From the NCBI GenBank assembly GCA_964035795.1, contig OZ038321.1:124001-188000 (forward strand): a stretch of 64,000 nt of DNA, given 5' to 3'. This DNA comes from Pterobdella sp. o SKG-2022 (Eukaryota > Annelida > Clitellata > Hirudinida > Piscicolidae). The position numbers and the translations under genes are program-made. This document shows, in pieces, positions 27,001 through 36,724 of the stretch. Within the stretch, counting starts at the first letter, position 1. Each line of letters starts with the position of its first letter. The notes beneath the pieces are model-generated. The model was not told where the DNA came from. It saw only the letters and a program-made list of their open reading frames with translations, and searched no databases.

Positions 27001-29421
27001 CGGTATAAGCTGTTGTGGTTGTGGTCCGAGCTCTTTTCGTAACGGTATTAACCGTAGTGGTGACAGTATTAGTTGTTGTGCTGGCAGTAATAGCTGTTGT
27101 AGTGTCAGTAATGACTGTGATGGTGGCGGTATTAGTTGTTGTGGGGGTGATTGTGGTGGTTGCGTAATTAACCGTAGTAGTAGCAGTGGTTTTGATGGTT
27201 GAAGCTGTATTAGCTGTTGTGGTTGCGGTATTAACCGTAATAGTATCAGTGTTTTGGGTGGTTGAAGCATTATTATTTGTTGTGCTTTCAGTATTAGCTG
27301 TTGTGGTTGTGGTATAAGCTATTGTGTTTGCGGTATGAGCTGTTGTCGTTGCGGTATTTACCGTAGTAGAAGCAGTGTTTTTGGTGGTTGAAGCATTATT
27401 AGTTGTTGTGGTTTCAGTATTAGTTATTGTGGTTGCGGTATAAGCTGTTGTGGTTGTGGTCCGAGCTGTTTTCGTAACGGTATTAACCGTAGTGGTGACA
27501 GTATTAGTTGTTGTGGTGGCAGTATTAGCTGTTCTGTTTGTGGTAATAGCTGTTGTGGCTGCGGTAATAGCTGTTTTGGATGCGGTATTAACCGTAGTAG
27601 TAGCAGTGGTTTGGATGGTTGCAGCAATATTAGCTGTTGTGATTGAGGTGTTAGCTGTTCTAGTGTAAGTAGTAGTTTTTGTGTTTGCGGTAAAAGCTGT
27701 TTTGGATGAGGTATTAGTTGTTGTGCTGGCAGTAATAGCTCTTGTAGTGTCAGTAATGACTGTGATGGTGGCGGTATTATTTGTTGTGGGTGTGATTGTG
27801 GTGGTTGCGTAATTAACCGTAGTAGTAGCAGTGGTTTTGATTGTTGAAGCTGTATTAGCTGTTGTGGTTGCGGTATTAACCGTAATAGTATCAGTGTTTT
27901 GGGTGGTTGAAGCATTATTATTTGTTGTGCTTTCAGTATTAGCTGTTGTGGTTGTGGTATAAGCTATTGTGTTTGCGGTATGAGCTGTTGTCGTTGCGGT
28001 ATTAACCGTAGTAGAAGCAGTGTTTTTGGTGGTTGAAGCAGTATTAGTTGTTGTGGTTTCAGTATTAGTTATTGTGGTTGCGGTATAAGCTGTTGTGTTT
28101 GTGGTAATAGCTGTTGTGGCTGCGGTAATAGCTGTTTTGGATGCGGTATTAACCGTAGTAGTAGCAGTGGTTTGGATGGTTGAAGCAGTATTAGCTGTTA
28201 TGGTTGCAGTATTAGCTGTTGTAGTGTAAGTACTAAGTGTTGTGGTTGCGGTATTAATTGCTGTAGTTGCGGTATAAACTGTTGTGTTTGCGGTATTAGT
28301 TGTGGTCGTTGCTGTATTAACCGTAGTAGTAGCAAAGGTTTTTATGGTTGAAGCAGTATTAGCTGTTGTGGTTGCGGTAATAGCTGTTGTAGTGTCAGTA
28401 ATGATTGTGGTGCTGGCGGTTTTAGTTGTTGTGGGTGTGGTTGTGGTGGTTGCGGACTTAAACGTAGTAGTAGCAGTGTTTTGGATGGTTGAAGCAGTAT
28501 AAGCTGTTGTGATTGCGGTCTGAGCTGTTTTCGTAACGGTATTAACCGTAATGGTGACAGTATTAGTTGTTGTGGTGGCGGTATTAGCTGTTGTGTTTGT
28601 GGTAATAGCTGTTGTGGCAGCGGTAATAGCTGTTTTGGATGCGGTATTAATCGTAGTAGTAGCAGTGGTTTGGATGGTTGAAGCAGTATTAGCTGTTGAG
28701 GTTGCAATATTAGCTGTTGTGGTTGCGGTATATGCTGTTGTGGTTGCGGTATAAGCTGTTGAGGTTTTGGTATGATCTGTTGTCGTTGCGGTATTAACCG
28801 TTTTAGTGACAGTATTAGTTGTTGTGGTGGCGGTTTTAGCTGTTGTGTTTGTGGTAATAGCTGTTGTGGCTGCGGTAATAGCTGTTTTGGATGCGGTATT
28901 AACCGTAGTAGTAGCAGTGGTTTGGATGGTTGAAGCAGTATTAGCTGTTGTGGTTGCAGTATTAGCTGTTGTGTTTGCGGTATTAGCTGTTGAGTTTGGG
29001 GTATTAACCGTAGTAGTAGAAGTGTTTGGGATGGTTGAGAATGTATTAGCGGTTGTAGTGGCCGTATAAGCTGTTGAGGTTGCCGTAATAGCTGTTTTGG
29101 TTGCGGTATTAGCTGTTGTAATCGTGGTTTTAGTTGTATTGTACGCGGTATTGGCTGTATTGGTTGCGGTATTAGCTGTATAAGTTGCGGTATCAGCTCT
29201 AGTTGTCGCGGTGTTAGCTTTAGTCATAACATTGTTCCTGGATGAGGTTAAGGTACTGACATAGTGCCGATAGATGGAACTGTCTCCATCTTTTACACTC
29301 GTATAATTTTCTTTCTTTCCATTAGTAATCTTTATAGTGATACTTCCTGTCGCCGTAGTTGTGCTTTGTCTGGTCCATTTGGTCTGCTGCAGAGTGCTCA
29401 CTGCTCTGGTCATTTCTGCCA
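1..29421 (-). CDS. Giant threonine-rich mucin-like repeat protein (main exon, 3' end beyond window)
   Basis: On the minus strand the frame whose codons cover plus positions congruent to 2,0,1 modulo 3 has no stop from the TAA at 29,474-29,476 to position 1, about 9,800 codons. I read every triplet of 26,041-29,480 and checked the rest by its repeat variants. The consensus unit is a heptapeptide NTATTTA (codons AAT ACC GCA ACC ACA ACA GCT), with anchors such as ASTIKTTAT and TNTINSATT. Thr is roughly half of the residues, Cys and Trp are absent, and Asn is followed by T-A or T-I so N-glycosylation sequons are nearly absent. The first 70-80 residues are non-repetitive (TKWTRQ, GSITIKITNGKKENYTS). 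This composition fits a densely O-glycosylated secreted or surface mucin; that function is inferred. No signal peptide is visible, so an upstream exon is expected. The frame may begin at a splice acceptor at 29,421 or at an ATG at 29,473. Confidence 0.75.
125..4690. repeat. 1,506-bp higher-order repeat, three tandem copies
   Basis: The block from about 125 recurs at +1,506 and +3,012; lines compared by eye are identical. Divergence begins at about 4,690, where GTTGCGG becomes GTTGAGG, and copy 1 differs only at its left edge (before about 125). A 372-bp submodule is then repeated again at 4,374, 4,746 and 5,118. 1,506 equals 502 codons, so the duplication is in frame for the minus-strand ORF. 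Confidence 0.9.
5960..8069. repeat. 790-bp block duplicated at 1,320-bp spacing
   Basis: Positions 5,960-6,749 match 7,280-8,069, including private variants such as ATTAATCGTTGTG and CAGTAATTTTGATGG. The stretch between them (6,750-7,280) is made of other modules. The spacing, 1,320 bp, is again a multiple of 3. Confidence 0.85.
14665..26010. repeat. 3,780-bp higher-order repeat, three near-identical copies
   Basis: Copies start near 14,665, 18,445 and 22,225 and end near 26,010, i.e. 3.0 copies of 3,780 bp (1,260 codons). The only difference I found is at 23,841 (C in copy 3, G in copies 1 and 2), which changes an Ala codon to Gly in the minus-strand protein. Such identity means very recent duplication, active homogenisation, or an assembly effect. 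Confidence 0.93.
26011..29240. repeat. Diverged repeat units next to the N-terminal side
   Basis: Here the same 21-bp theme is much more variable, without long identical blocks except local copies around 26,400-28,100. It encodes the N-terminal repeats of the minus-strand protein, with more K, S, V, I and R among the threonines. The older, degenerate edge next to homogeneous inner arrays is the pattern expected from unequal exchange. Confidence 0.8.
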
Positions 29422-29593
29422 CTGTAGTTGTCATTGTCATTACGTTTATTTTTTTTTGTTTATCATTTCTCATTTAAATAGTATTTGGAATTTTTTTCAT
29501 TGTGATATTTGATTCAGTGGTTTTCACCCTTTTCCTTTTCAACTTACAGTTCTCTTCTATAGGAACTTTCGCTTCACTTTATCATATCTATTA

Positions 29594-29698
29594 TATATTT
29601 GTACCTCCACTTGATAATGTAAATTCATCTTACAAAAAGCTTCGTGGAATAAAATAAACTCCCAAAAGTGTTTTCATTTGAATATTTACGTTTGGCTC
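29594..29698. mobile_element. MITE-like palindromic element, single right arm
   Basis: This 105-bp segment runs from ATTTGTACCTCCACTTGA to TTTGGCTCG and matches the right arms of the two fuller copies at 44,648-44,799 and 45,498-45,706. It lies in the proposed intron of the Thr-rich gene. No coding capacity is seen, as expected of a non-autonomous element. Confidence 0.7.
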
Positions 29699-29923
29699 GA
29701 AGAATTAAAATATCAATAAGTGGTCTCAAAATTCAGATATTTTTTCTTTCATTTATTTTCATTAATATCCCAATCTCAAACCATGTTTTCACAACAAACT
29801 CTTCCCACAAGCCTCTTCTCCAAACTTCTGTCCCAAACTCCTTGCCCAAACCTCAGCCCCAAACGCATCCTACAAACTTTTGCCTCACAAACTCTTTCTC
29901 CAATTTCACCCCACCTCACTCAC

Positions 29924-30014
29924 AAAAAGTTGCTGAAGTTGTTCCCTGTGTTTGGATTATCGTCTGGTTAGCTCTGGCCTGCACCTTCACTGTTGTGGTA
30001 TTTATGACGCTCAT
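29924..30014 (-). CDS. Candidate 5' exon of the Thr-rich gene
   Basis: A 30-codon segment opens with ATG at 30,014 (MSVINTTTVKV...), is rich in T, Q and N, contains two N-glycosylation sequons (NTT, NQT) and ends at a strong donor GTGAGT in phase 1. The best acceptor downstream, ACTACAG at 29,422-29,428, opens the giant exon in exactly the phase needed (T|TG GCA GAA). The intron would be 502 bp and carries a MITE arm. There is no signal peptide, so this may be an internal exon, and an alternative acceptor lies just inside it. The exon is predicted from splice signals and composition only. Confidence 0.4.
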
Positions 30015-31400
30015 TCGTTTTCACTTCCATTATTATTTGAGTTCACTTTCCATTTAATTTAGTTTCTTGTTTTATTTATATCTAATTTCATTTTTAATTA
30101 ATATCGAATAATTATTTTTTTTATAGTTTAGTGTGGGTTTCATTGATTAATTATAACATTGTCCACAGTAATATTTATCTCATTGAATGACGTTGAAATG
30201 AACAACAAAAAAATAACAAAAAAAAATAAAAAGAATAAAAATAGCATAAATGAAGGTGAGAATGGCGTGTATATTTAGAAACATTTTTATGTAACGAAAT
30301 CTCTGAGCACAACGTGTTCTGTAAATAACGAGGCTGTTAACTTTTCAAAGCCCACATTCGGTCTGCAAAACTGTTTTTTGCATAAAATAATCATTCTGCT
30401 CAGTCTATTTTAGTATTTTTGCACCCTCAGCTTTATATGCAATTTTGTGACTCTTGCAAAGGCCAAAGCTTGTCTACATTGGATTTCAAAATTTTTCTCT
30501 ATATTAATGTAAGCCATACTTCCACAAAAAAAAATTTCTCAATCTTTTTCAAACGCAATACGTGAAAATCATGGGTGAAGCTATAACCTAGATGTTTCAA
30601 TCAAAATTCTTCTATATCGCCATTGACCAATGACCGGATGGCCTTCATTAACATCTCTTGCTTCCATTTTTAGTTGATAACTTCACTTATAATAATTATT
30701 ATTATTATCGTTTTTATTCTAAGAATAATTATTTTTATAGTTATTATTAATATTATGAAACTATTCCAAGTAGTTTTATTTCCTGGATGTCATGAATGCT
30801 TTTTTGAATAATAGAATAATTTCTCAAAAATATGTTCAGTTAAGTTACGTTTTCAAAAAGTAATAAAAATATAAAAATGGCAAAAAATAAAAGTAGTTTT
30901 TGAACTATGAGGTTGCGTTGGAGAGAGCAATAAATCACAAAATTATCTAGTTATCGTAATTATAACCGGCCAATACAATCAGGGCTGTCTTTCTTTCCCA
31001 GTGTATGTGAGATTTTCAGGTTTGAAAGTTAAAAATAGCAGTTTCTCAGATGTAATGTGGTGTTGTGTGTGAGATTATAACTTGCATGAAAGTGTGCTTT
31101 AAAGAGAAATTATAATCAAAACTATGAAATAAATATTTTATGATTATTATGTATAATAAGTTTGAATATAAAATATTATGACTTTTATAAAAGTGAAACT
31201 AGAAAATGAGAAAATGTACGAAAAAAATTATGAAAGAAAAAATTGAATTAAAAATTTACTAAAAAGAAAAAAAAATGGAGAAATAACAAAAAATATAAGA
31301 TGAAAACAAAAATAAGAAACTCACAAGCTCTCTGCACAGACAGTACCATGAAGATAGGTCCGAAGAAGGAGGTGAAACAACAGAAGCTCAAGAAGGCGTA
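30015..31400. other. AT-rich non-coding interval
   Basis: I see no convincing exon here. The sequence is AT-rich with homopolymer runs and short ATT/TTA tracts (about 30,690-30,760). A plus-strand open frame at 29,668-30,057 overlaps the proposed minus-strand exon and looks like chance. Confidence 0.6.
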
Positions 31401-31407
31401 GAACCTG

Positions 31408-32262
31408 GTGTGGTGTGATGTGGTGTAGTGTGGTGTGATGTGGTGTGATGTGGTGTGTTGTGGTGTGATGTGGTGTAGTGTGGTGTAGTGTGGTGTGGTG
31501 TGATGTGGTGTGATGTGGTGTGTTGTGGTGTGATGTGGTGTAGTGTGGTGTGGTGTGATGTGGTGTGATGTGGTGGGATGTGACGTGGTGTAGTGTGGTG
31601 TGGTGTAGTGTGGTGTGGTGTGGTGTAGTGTGGTGTGGTGTGATGTGGTGTGATGTGGTGTGATGTGACGTGGTGTGATGTGGTGTAGTGTGGTGTGGTG
31701 TGATGTGGTGTGATGTGGTGTGTTGTGGTGTGATGTGGTGTGGTGTGGTGTGATGTGGTGTGATGTGGTGTGTTGTGGTGTGATGTGGTGTAGTGTGGTG
31801 TGGTGTGATGTGGTGTAGTGTGGTGTGGTGTGATGTGGTGTGATGTGGTGTGTTGTGGTGTGGTGTGGTGTAGTGTGGTGTGGTGTGATGTGGTTTGATG
31901 TGGTGTGATGTGACGTGGTGTAGTGTGGTGTGGTGTGGTGTAGTGTGGTGTGGTGTAGTGTGGTGTGGTGTGATGTGGTGTGATGTGGTGTGATGTGACG
32001 TGGTGTGATGTGGTGTAGTGTGGTGTGGTGTGATGTGGTGTGTTGTGGTGTGATGTGGTGTAGTGTGGTGTGGTGTGATGTGGTGTGATGTGGTGTGTTG
32101 TGGTGTGATGTGGTGTAGTGTGGTGTGGTGTGATGTGGTGTGGTGTGGTGTGACGTGGTGTGATGTGGTGTAGTGTGGTGTGGTGTAGTGTGGTGTGGTG
32201 TGGTGTAGTGTGATGTGGTGTGATGTGGTGTGTTGTGGTGTGATGTGGTGTAATGTGATGCC
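31408..32262. repeat. Pentanucleotide satellite (TGTGR)n
   Basis: About 850 bp of 5-bp units TGTGG, TGTGA, TGTAG and occasional TGACG or TGTTG. Because 5 is not a multiple of 3, both long minus-strand frames through it (His/Thr/Pro-rich) are by-products. A related array in the opposite orientation lies at about 50,898-51,357 inside a SOS intron. Confidence 0.95.
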
Positions 32263-32321
32263 ACTTTTTGTAATCGGATACTAATGCAAACAAAGCTGAA
32301 CAATCGCCTGTTTTCAATTCC

Positions 32322-32460
32322 TCAATTATTTTCCTCCTCTTCCCTTCCCGCCCTCCTCTTCCCTTCCCGCCCTCCTCTTCCCTTCCCGCCCACCTCAAAT
32401 GCCTTCTCCTTCTTCTGTACCACACTGTCCTCACCACGCCTTTCGAACTTCTTCCGCTTT
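32322..32460 (-). CDS. Possible terminal exon of an unrecognised basic protein
   Basis: After a possible acceptor (GCGCCACAG at about 32,461) the minus strand reads a Lys/Arg/Glu-rich tail (KRKKFERRGEDSVVQKKEK, then GGKGRGG repeats, then REEEENN) to a TGA at 32,322-32,324. The Gly/Arg part comes from an 18-bp tandem repeat, AAGGGAAGAGGAGGGCGG. It could belong with the exon at 32,734-33,156, but I could not find a phase-compatible junction. No family is recognised. Confidence 0.25.
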
Positions 32461-32733
32461 CTGTGGCGCCAAATGATGATGTGACATAATCTTTTTATTT
32501 AACGTATGTGATTATGTGGTATGCAATGAGTATCAAAAATGATCATTTGAGGGTAATGACGTCACTTAATTCTAGGTTACACGTTTTGATGAATGCCTCG
32601 TTTTTGTATTTTATAATTGTATTCCAATGTTTTTCTACTTTGATGAATACAAATAAGATTGCTACTGACCATTATGTTTGTTGGAGTGAGGGGTATGATT
32701 TCTGTTGTATTCCTTAATCACTTGGGGGGATAC

Positions 32734-33156
32734 CAGGATGTTGTTGCGACGGATGAGTGAAGTGGGTACTGGACCGTCATCTTCGCTTGAGTACCCATCA
32801 ATGGATCCAGCCACCATTCCAGATAAGCCCTTCACCATTTCCAATATTCCATCTACTATCCCTCCACCACTTCCTCTACCTACTCCATCCCTTTCTCTAT
32901 CTACTCCACCCATCTCTCCACCCCTTCCTCTTTCTAATCCACTACCCATCCTTCTATTCAACCCGCTACTTCTTCCTTCACTCATCTCCCTCCCCATCAT
33001 CTGGTACCACCCCAGTCTCTCATTGAACCTTCTTCTTTTTTCTCCATCTATATCACTCTCTCTACTTGTTTCTCTGTATATCTCTTTATTTGTCTTTCTG
33101 CTCGTCTCTGCCAATATTTCTCCACCTTCTCTTCCTTGTCCCTCTAAATTCTGCAT
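32734..33156 (-). CDS. Possible internal exon, unrecognised charged protein
   Basis: About 141 codons open with MQNLEGQ just after an AG and end before a possible donor GTATCC. The peptide is charged, with RERDGVGRG-like repeats, then a more ordinary stretch (GILEMVKGLSGMVAGSI) and an acidic motif GYSSEDDGPVP followed by TSLIRRNN. The opposite strand is also open but gives a low-complexity Pro/Ser/Leu peptide. The composition looks more protein-like on the minus strand, but no homologue is recognised. Confidence 0.3.
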
Positions 33157-33614
33157 CTTCAGGTAAAAGTTTTAAACAGATCAAATTTAAATATAAAAAG
33201 GTTTCCTGATATGCCTTCGAGCATTACAACTCCCTTCAAAAACACATCGATTCAAAGCTTCACTTTCCTCATGAACATCTCAGACCCACCATCACAAACA
33301 ATATAACTATCAGCACCCGCCAACCCACTTCACACCCCCCTACTTCAGCTTCAAAGCTCCTACAGAGTTCCAAAAGTCAGATGTCGAAGGTCAAGGTGAA
33401 ATGGATCTTTCAAAGGTTGAAACTGAGATAAAGTTGCTTTGAAAGAATTTCCCGAAAGTTTTGAGAGAGGAAGGTTTGAGTGCCTGTCTTATAAAGTACC
33501 AACTCCTTAATAACAACAATCATAAGCGCTGTTATTATTATTACTATTGTTTTTGCAGAGCATACTGCTAAAATGAAGTAGTGTCTTTAATACTAAGCTA
33601 GTTTCGTGTGTAGG

Positions 33615-33722
33615 AATAATAAAAATAATAACAATAATAATAACAATAATAATAATAACAATAATAATAACAATAATAATAACTATACTAATAATAACTA
33701 TAATGATAATAACTATAATAAC

Positions 33723-33802
<80 letters not shown>

Positions 33803-33845
33803 TAATAATAATAACAATAATAACAATAATAATAATAATTTTAAA
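33615..33845. repeat. (AAT)n / (AAC) microsatellite
   Basis: About 230 bp of AAT triplets with AAC interruptions. It translates as poly-Asn on the plus strand, but there is no surrounding gene signal. Confidence 0.97.
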
Positions 33846-34143
33846 AAATACGAAATAATAATAATGATACTTTTGTTATGAAAAGAATGTTCTCAACATA
33901 ACAAAAATGACGATTATCATAAAAATTATGACGTATTCATATGATGGAATCAATATTTGCTAGTGCAATTGTTGATACAAAAATCCTGTCATATTCAGTA
34001 TGATGACGTCATCATTACTCTAATAACAACATAAGTATAACGGAGAGAAAATATTTCTAGAAATGGAGTCGCGAAACATTAGGGATCATGATTATATAAA
34101 CACACAAATACCCGCCTCCACACGTTTTGTCCTATGGTCATCA
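33846..34143. other. AT-rich spacer before the LINE
   Basis: No gene is seen. One TGACGTCA palindrome lies at 34,004-34,011. Confidence 0.5.
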
Positions 34144-34320
34144 TCCTCATCATCATCACCATCATTATCATCACCATCATTATCATCACCATCATTATCA
34201 TCACCATCATTATCATCACCATCATTATCATCACCATCATTATCATCACCATCATTATCATCACCATCATTATCATCACCATCATTATCATCACTATCAT
34301 TATCATCACCATCATCATCA
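34144..34320. repeat. 15-bp minisatellite (ATCATCACCATCATT)n at the LINE 5' edge
   Basis: Roughly eleven copies of a 15-bp unit abut the 5' end of the retrotransposon. The 3' end of the element also meets a (CAT)n tract near 37,955. Confidence 0.93.
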
Positions 34321-34439
34321 GCCCGACTACAGGAACCACCTTCACGCGGTGTCGGAGCCCAACGGAGAGTTCCTATTCACGACGAGAAAAAGCGAGAACA
34401 CGAGCAGCCCTTCGAAGAACGTGGGAAAACATACACAAC

Positions 34440-35275
34440 AGAGGCGTTACAGTGTACCATGTGCAGACTCTTTTATCACCACAAATGCAGCGGCTTATCG
34501 AGGACGGAAGTGGTCAGCTTCTGAGAGGCCGACAACTACCAATGCCGGAGATGCCGCCCGCAAAATCCATCCCACCCATGCACCGAATGCGGAAGGACCT
34601 TCCGAATACGACAGAACGGGCTTAAGTGTCACTCCTGTAATCCTCCAACTCATCTTAGATGCACCAGACTGACACGGAATGAGCGTGAAAGAGCAAAGAC
34701 GGGAGCGTTATCTTGGATTTGCTGCCTTCGCTCGACGATGAGTAATGACCAAGAAACGGAAGATGACCAAAATGACGACGTTGACAACAATGATAGAGTA
34801 CCACAAGAGTGCGCTAAGTGTAAGCATCCGATCAGGCACAAGGTCCCCAAGGCTACGAGCAACGACTTCCATCGCCCACTACCATCTTGCATGCACAGGC
34901 CTCTTGAGAACCCAGAGAGAAGAGATCAGAGAGGGACGCCTAGAATGGAGCTGCTGTTCTGGTCGAGAGGTGACAAAAAGTAGACCACGTGCTTTCACTC
35001 CCAGCTACAAACCCTCCAGCAACTCTCGTGGAAACAAATACCTCCGCAGCTGAACCTGAGAAAGAACCAAAAGCCCAACTTGATGGCACCTGGTGCATGG
35101 AATGCAAAGGAAAAATCCACCGTGGTGCTCGCCGACTCAAATGCAGTCAGTGTAAGAGTCCTTTCTACATCTAATGCATGACTACGATGAGAAGTCAAGC
35201 AAATGTGTACCTCCAAACATCTACATGGCGTTGCCCCAGATGCCGACCACAAGGAGATCAGAAAGACACTGACGA
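34440..35275 (+). pseudogene. LINE zinc-finger region (PHD-like Cys/His modules)
   Basis: Several Cys/His modules can be read in different frames: CTMCRLFYHHKC, YQCRRCRP, CTECGRTF...KCHSC, QECAKCKHPI, and CMECKGKIHRG...KCSQC. They look like tandem PHD or treble-clef fingers at the N-terminus of the element's polyprotein, presumably nucleic-acid binding. At least three frame changes and an in-frame stop separate them. Confidence 0.65.
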
Positions 35276-35319
35276 CGACACCAAACCAAAGCTCGACAAG
35301 ACCTCGGCCGGGATCTTCA

Positions 35320-35800
35320 AGCCACAGATCAGTATACTACAGTGGAACGCAAACAGTATTTACAGAGAAAGTCAACTTCTTGAAGACAGCCGAGAAGCAC
35401 AAAGTAGATGTAATCGCAATACAAGAAACTCGCCTTCTTCCGCGCGGTAAGACCCCAACTCTAACCAATTATCACCCAGTTTGTAGAGACCGACCAGTAC
35501 AAGGGGAAGCTTGGGGAGGAGGTTTTCTAACGTAGGTCAAGAAATCACTACCCTACAAAGTGTGCCGACCCCTCAACAATGAAGAAGGAGCTCTTGAAAG
35601 ACTGTCAATACAGATGCCAATTTCCAACCAGCAGACAGTAACCATCTCCAATTGGTATCTCCCTCCGGAGAACTCCCATTTCCTGCAACGGATTGGTTTT
35701 TCAATGTTTGTTTTTCAACCAGAAATACAGGATAATGAGATATTCTGTGCTGATTTAAATGCCCACAATGAAATATGGGAAAAGCATGCACATTTTGAGG
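35320..35800 (+). pseudogene. LINE endonuclease (APE-type), truncated
   Basis: ISILQWNANSI, then VIAIQETRLLP, the ISNWYLPPENS strand and the CADLNAHNEIWE motif (the Asp-x-Asn block with its downstream Trp) mark an apurinic-like endonuclease. A stop at 35,533-35,535 and a frame change interrupt it, and the C-terminal SDH-type motif is missing. Confidence 0.8.
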
Positions 35801-35911
35801 ATAGTGGTGCCGCGACGGTTTTATACAACATTTTAAATGCGTTTTTTATAGGGCTTGAATGCAATATTCTGATTTTCCCAATCTATCAGTGATGAGTTCC
35901 AGGACGTACCA

Positions 35912-36724
35912 ATGCAGAGTACGGTAATGGCTCTGATCGACTACTCTAGAGCATACGACAAGGTGTGGCGGAACGCGCTCTTTTTCAAAATGCAGCAAAT
36001 GGGAGTCCCGACCAAGATGCTACGATGGGTCCAAGCTTGGCTTTCCAACAGACTCACATGGGTGACGTTTGACGGAGAAAAAAGCAAAACGGTCATTTTG
36101 AAGCAAGGCGTCCCACAGGGATCAGTTTTATCGCCACTTCTGTTCCTTTTTTATATTAATGACCTACCCAACGGCATCGCTCAATCCAACGTGAGCCTTT
36201 TCGCAGACGATGTAGCTGTTTGGAGTCAGGCCTCTGGTCTACTACAGAGCTTGCAAACTAACCTGAACCACATCGCGGAATGGAGCAAACGGTGGAAGAT
36301 GGAGCTCTCTGTCCAGAAGTCAGAATGCTCCTTTTTCACCACCAGCACGCACGAAGCTAGCTGGCGTCCCAATTTGAAGCTAAGTGGCCATGCACTTAGG
36401 TATAATCCTCTGCCCAAGTTCCTTGGTGTCACATATGATCGTCAGTTAATCTTTGTCCCCCATGCAGCGACTGTCGGCGGAAAGCTGCGGAGACAGGCTA
36501 GTGCTTTGAGATGCCTTGCGACGACTGACTGGGGCTACGACAAACAAACATTACGGGCTACCTTCATCGCGACGGGCAGTTCAGCTGTTGAATATGCGGC
36601 GGCCACATGGCTACCGTGGGTGTCGTCTTCAACTATGGAAAAGCTGGAGACGTGCAAACGATTTGCGGGACGAGCTATCACCGGACAAGTCAAAACCAGT
36701 GAAGGCGATTCTTGCCGAACCTAA
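35912..36724 (+). pseudogene. LINE reverse transcriptase, N-terminally deleted
   Basis: The frame starts in the palm: MALIDYSRAYDKVWR (motif A), GVPQGSVLSPLLF (motif B), LFADDVAVW (the FADD catalytic box, motif C), FLGVTYD (motif E) and a thumb. The finger motifs that should precede it are deleted. The frame breaks near 36,690, and the continuation (PVKAILAEPNLP...) is in another frame. Confidence 0.9.

Larger units (their letters stand above)
1..29240. repeat. 21-bp-based minisatellite field with higher-order structure
   Basis: The plus strand repeats a 21-bp unit, GCTGTTGTGGTTGCGGTATT plus A, with variants. Units assemble into modules of 288 bp and 372 bp and then into longer higher-order repeats. 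Every spacing I measured is a multiple of 3: 288, 369, 372, 1,320, 1,506 and 3,780 bp. All plus-strand shadow frames start at coordinates divisible by 3, so no frame-breaking indel survives across 29 kb. Confidence 0.97.

Noticed and set aside
8674..27915. Minus-strand Gln/Pro/Leu frames (LILQPPQPHPQ type)
   Set aside because: They are in the neighbouring frame of the same strand and are interrupted every 80-180 codons, whereas the Thr-rich frame is never interrupted.
228..29069. Dozens of plus-strand Val/Ala/Leu-rich frames that look like membrane peptides
   Set aside because: They are the antisense of Thr/Ala/Asn codons of the giant minus-strand ORF, are cut by TAA about every 200 bp and have no independent gene signals.
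1..29240. CRISPR array
   Set aside because: Repeats are contiguous without unique spacers of constant length, and the context is an animal genome.
1..29421. Antifreeze glycoprotein-like (Ala-Ala-Thr) repeat
   Set aside because: The period is seven with Asn and clustered Thr, not the AAT tripeptide; a mucin-like description is safer.
29668..30057. Plus-strand 129-codon ORF with a hydrophobic C-terminus
   Set aside because: It spans a MITE arm and overlaps the phase-compatible minus-strand exon; composition looks random.
31248..32437. Two 350-codon minus-strand His/Thr frames
   Set aside because: They are produced by the 5-bp satellite, where 15-bp periodicity leaves several frames open.
33606..33881. 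Poly-Asn ORF
   Set aside because: It is the translation of an (AAT)n microsatellite without neighbouring exons.
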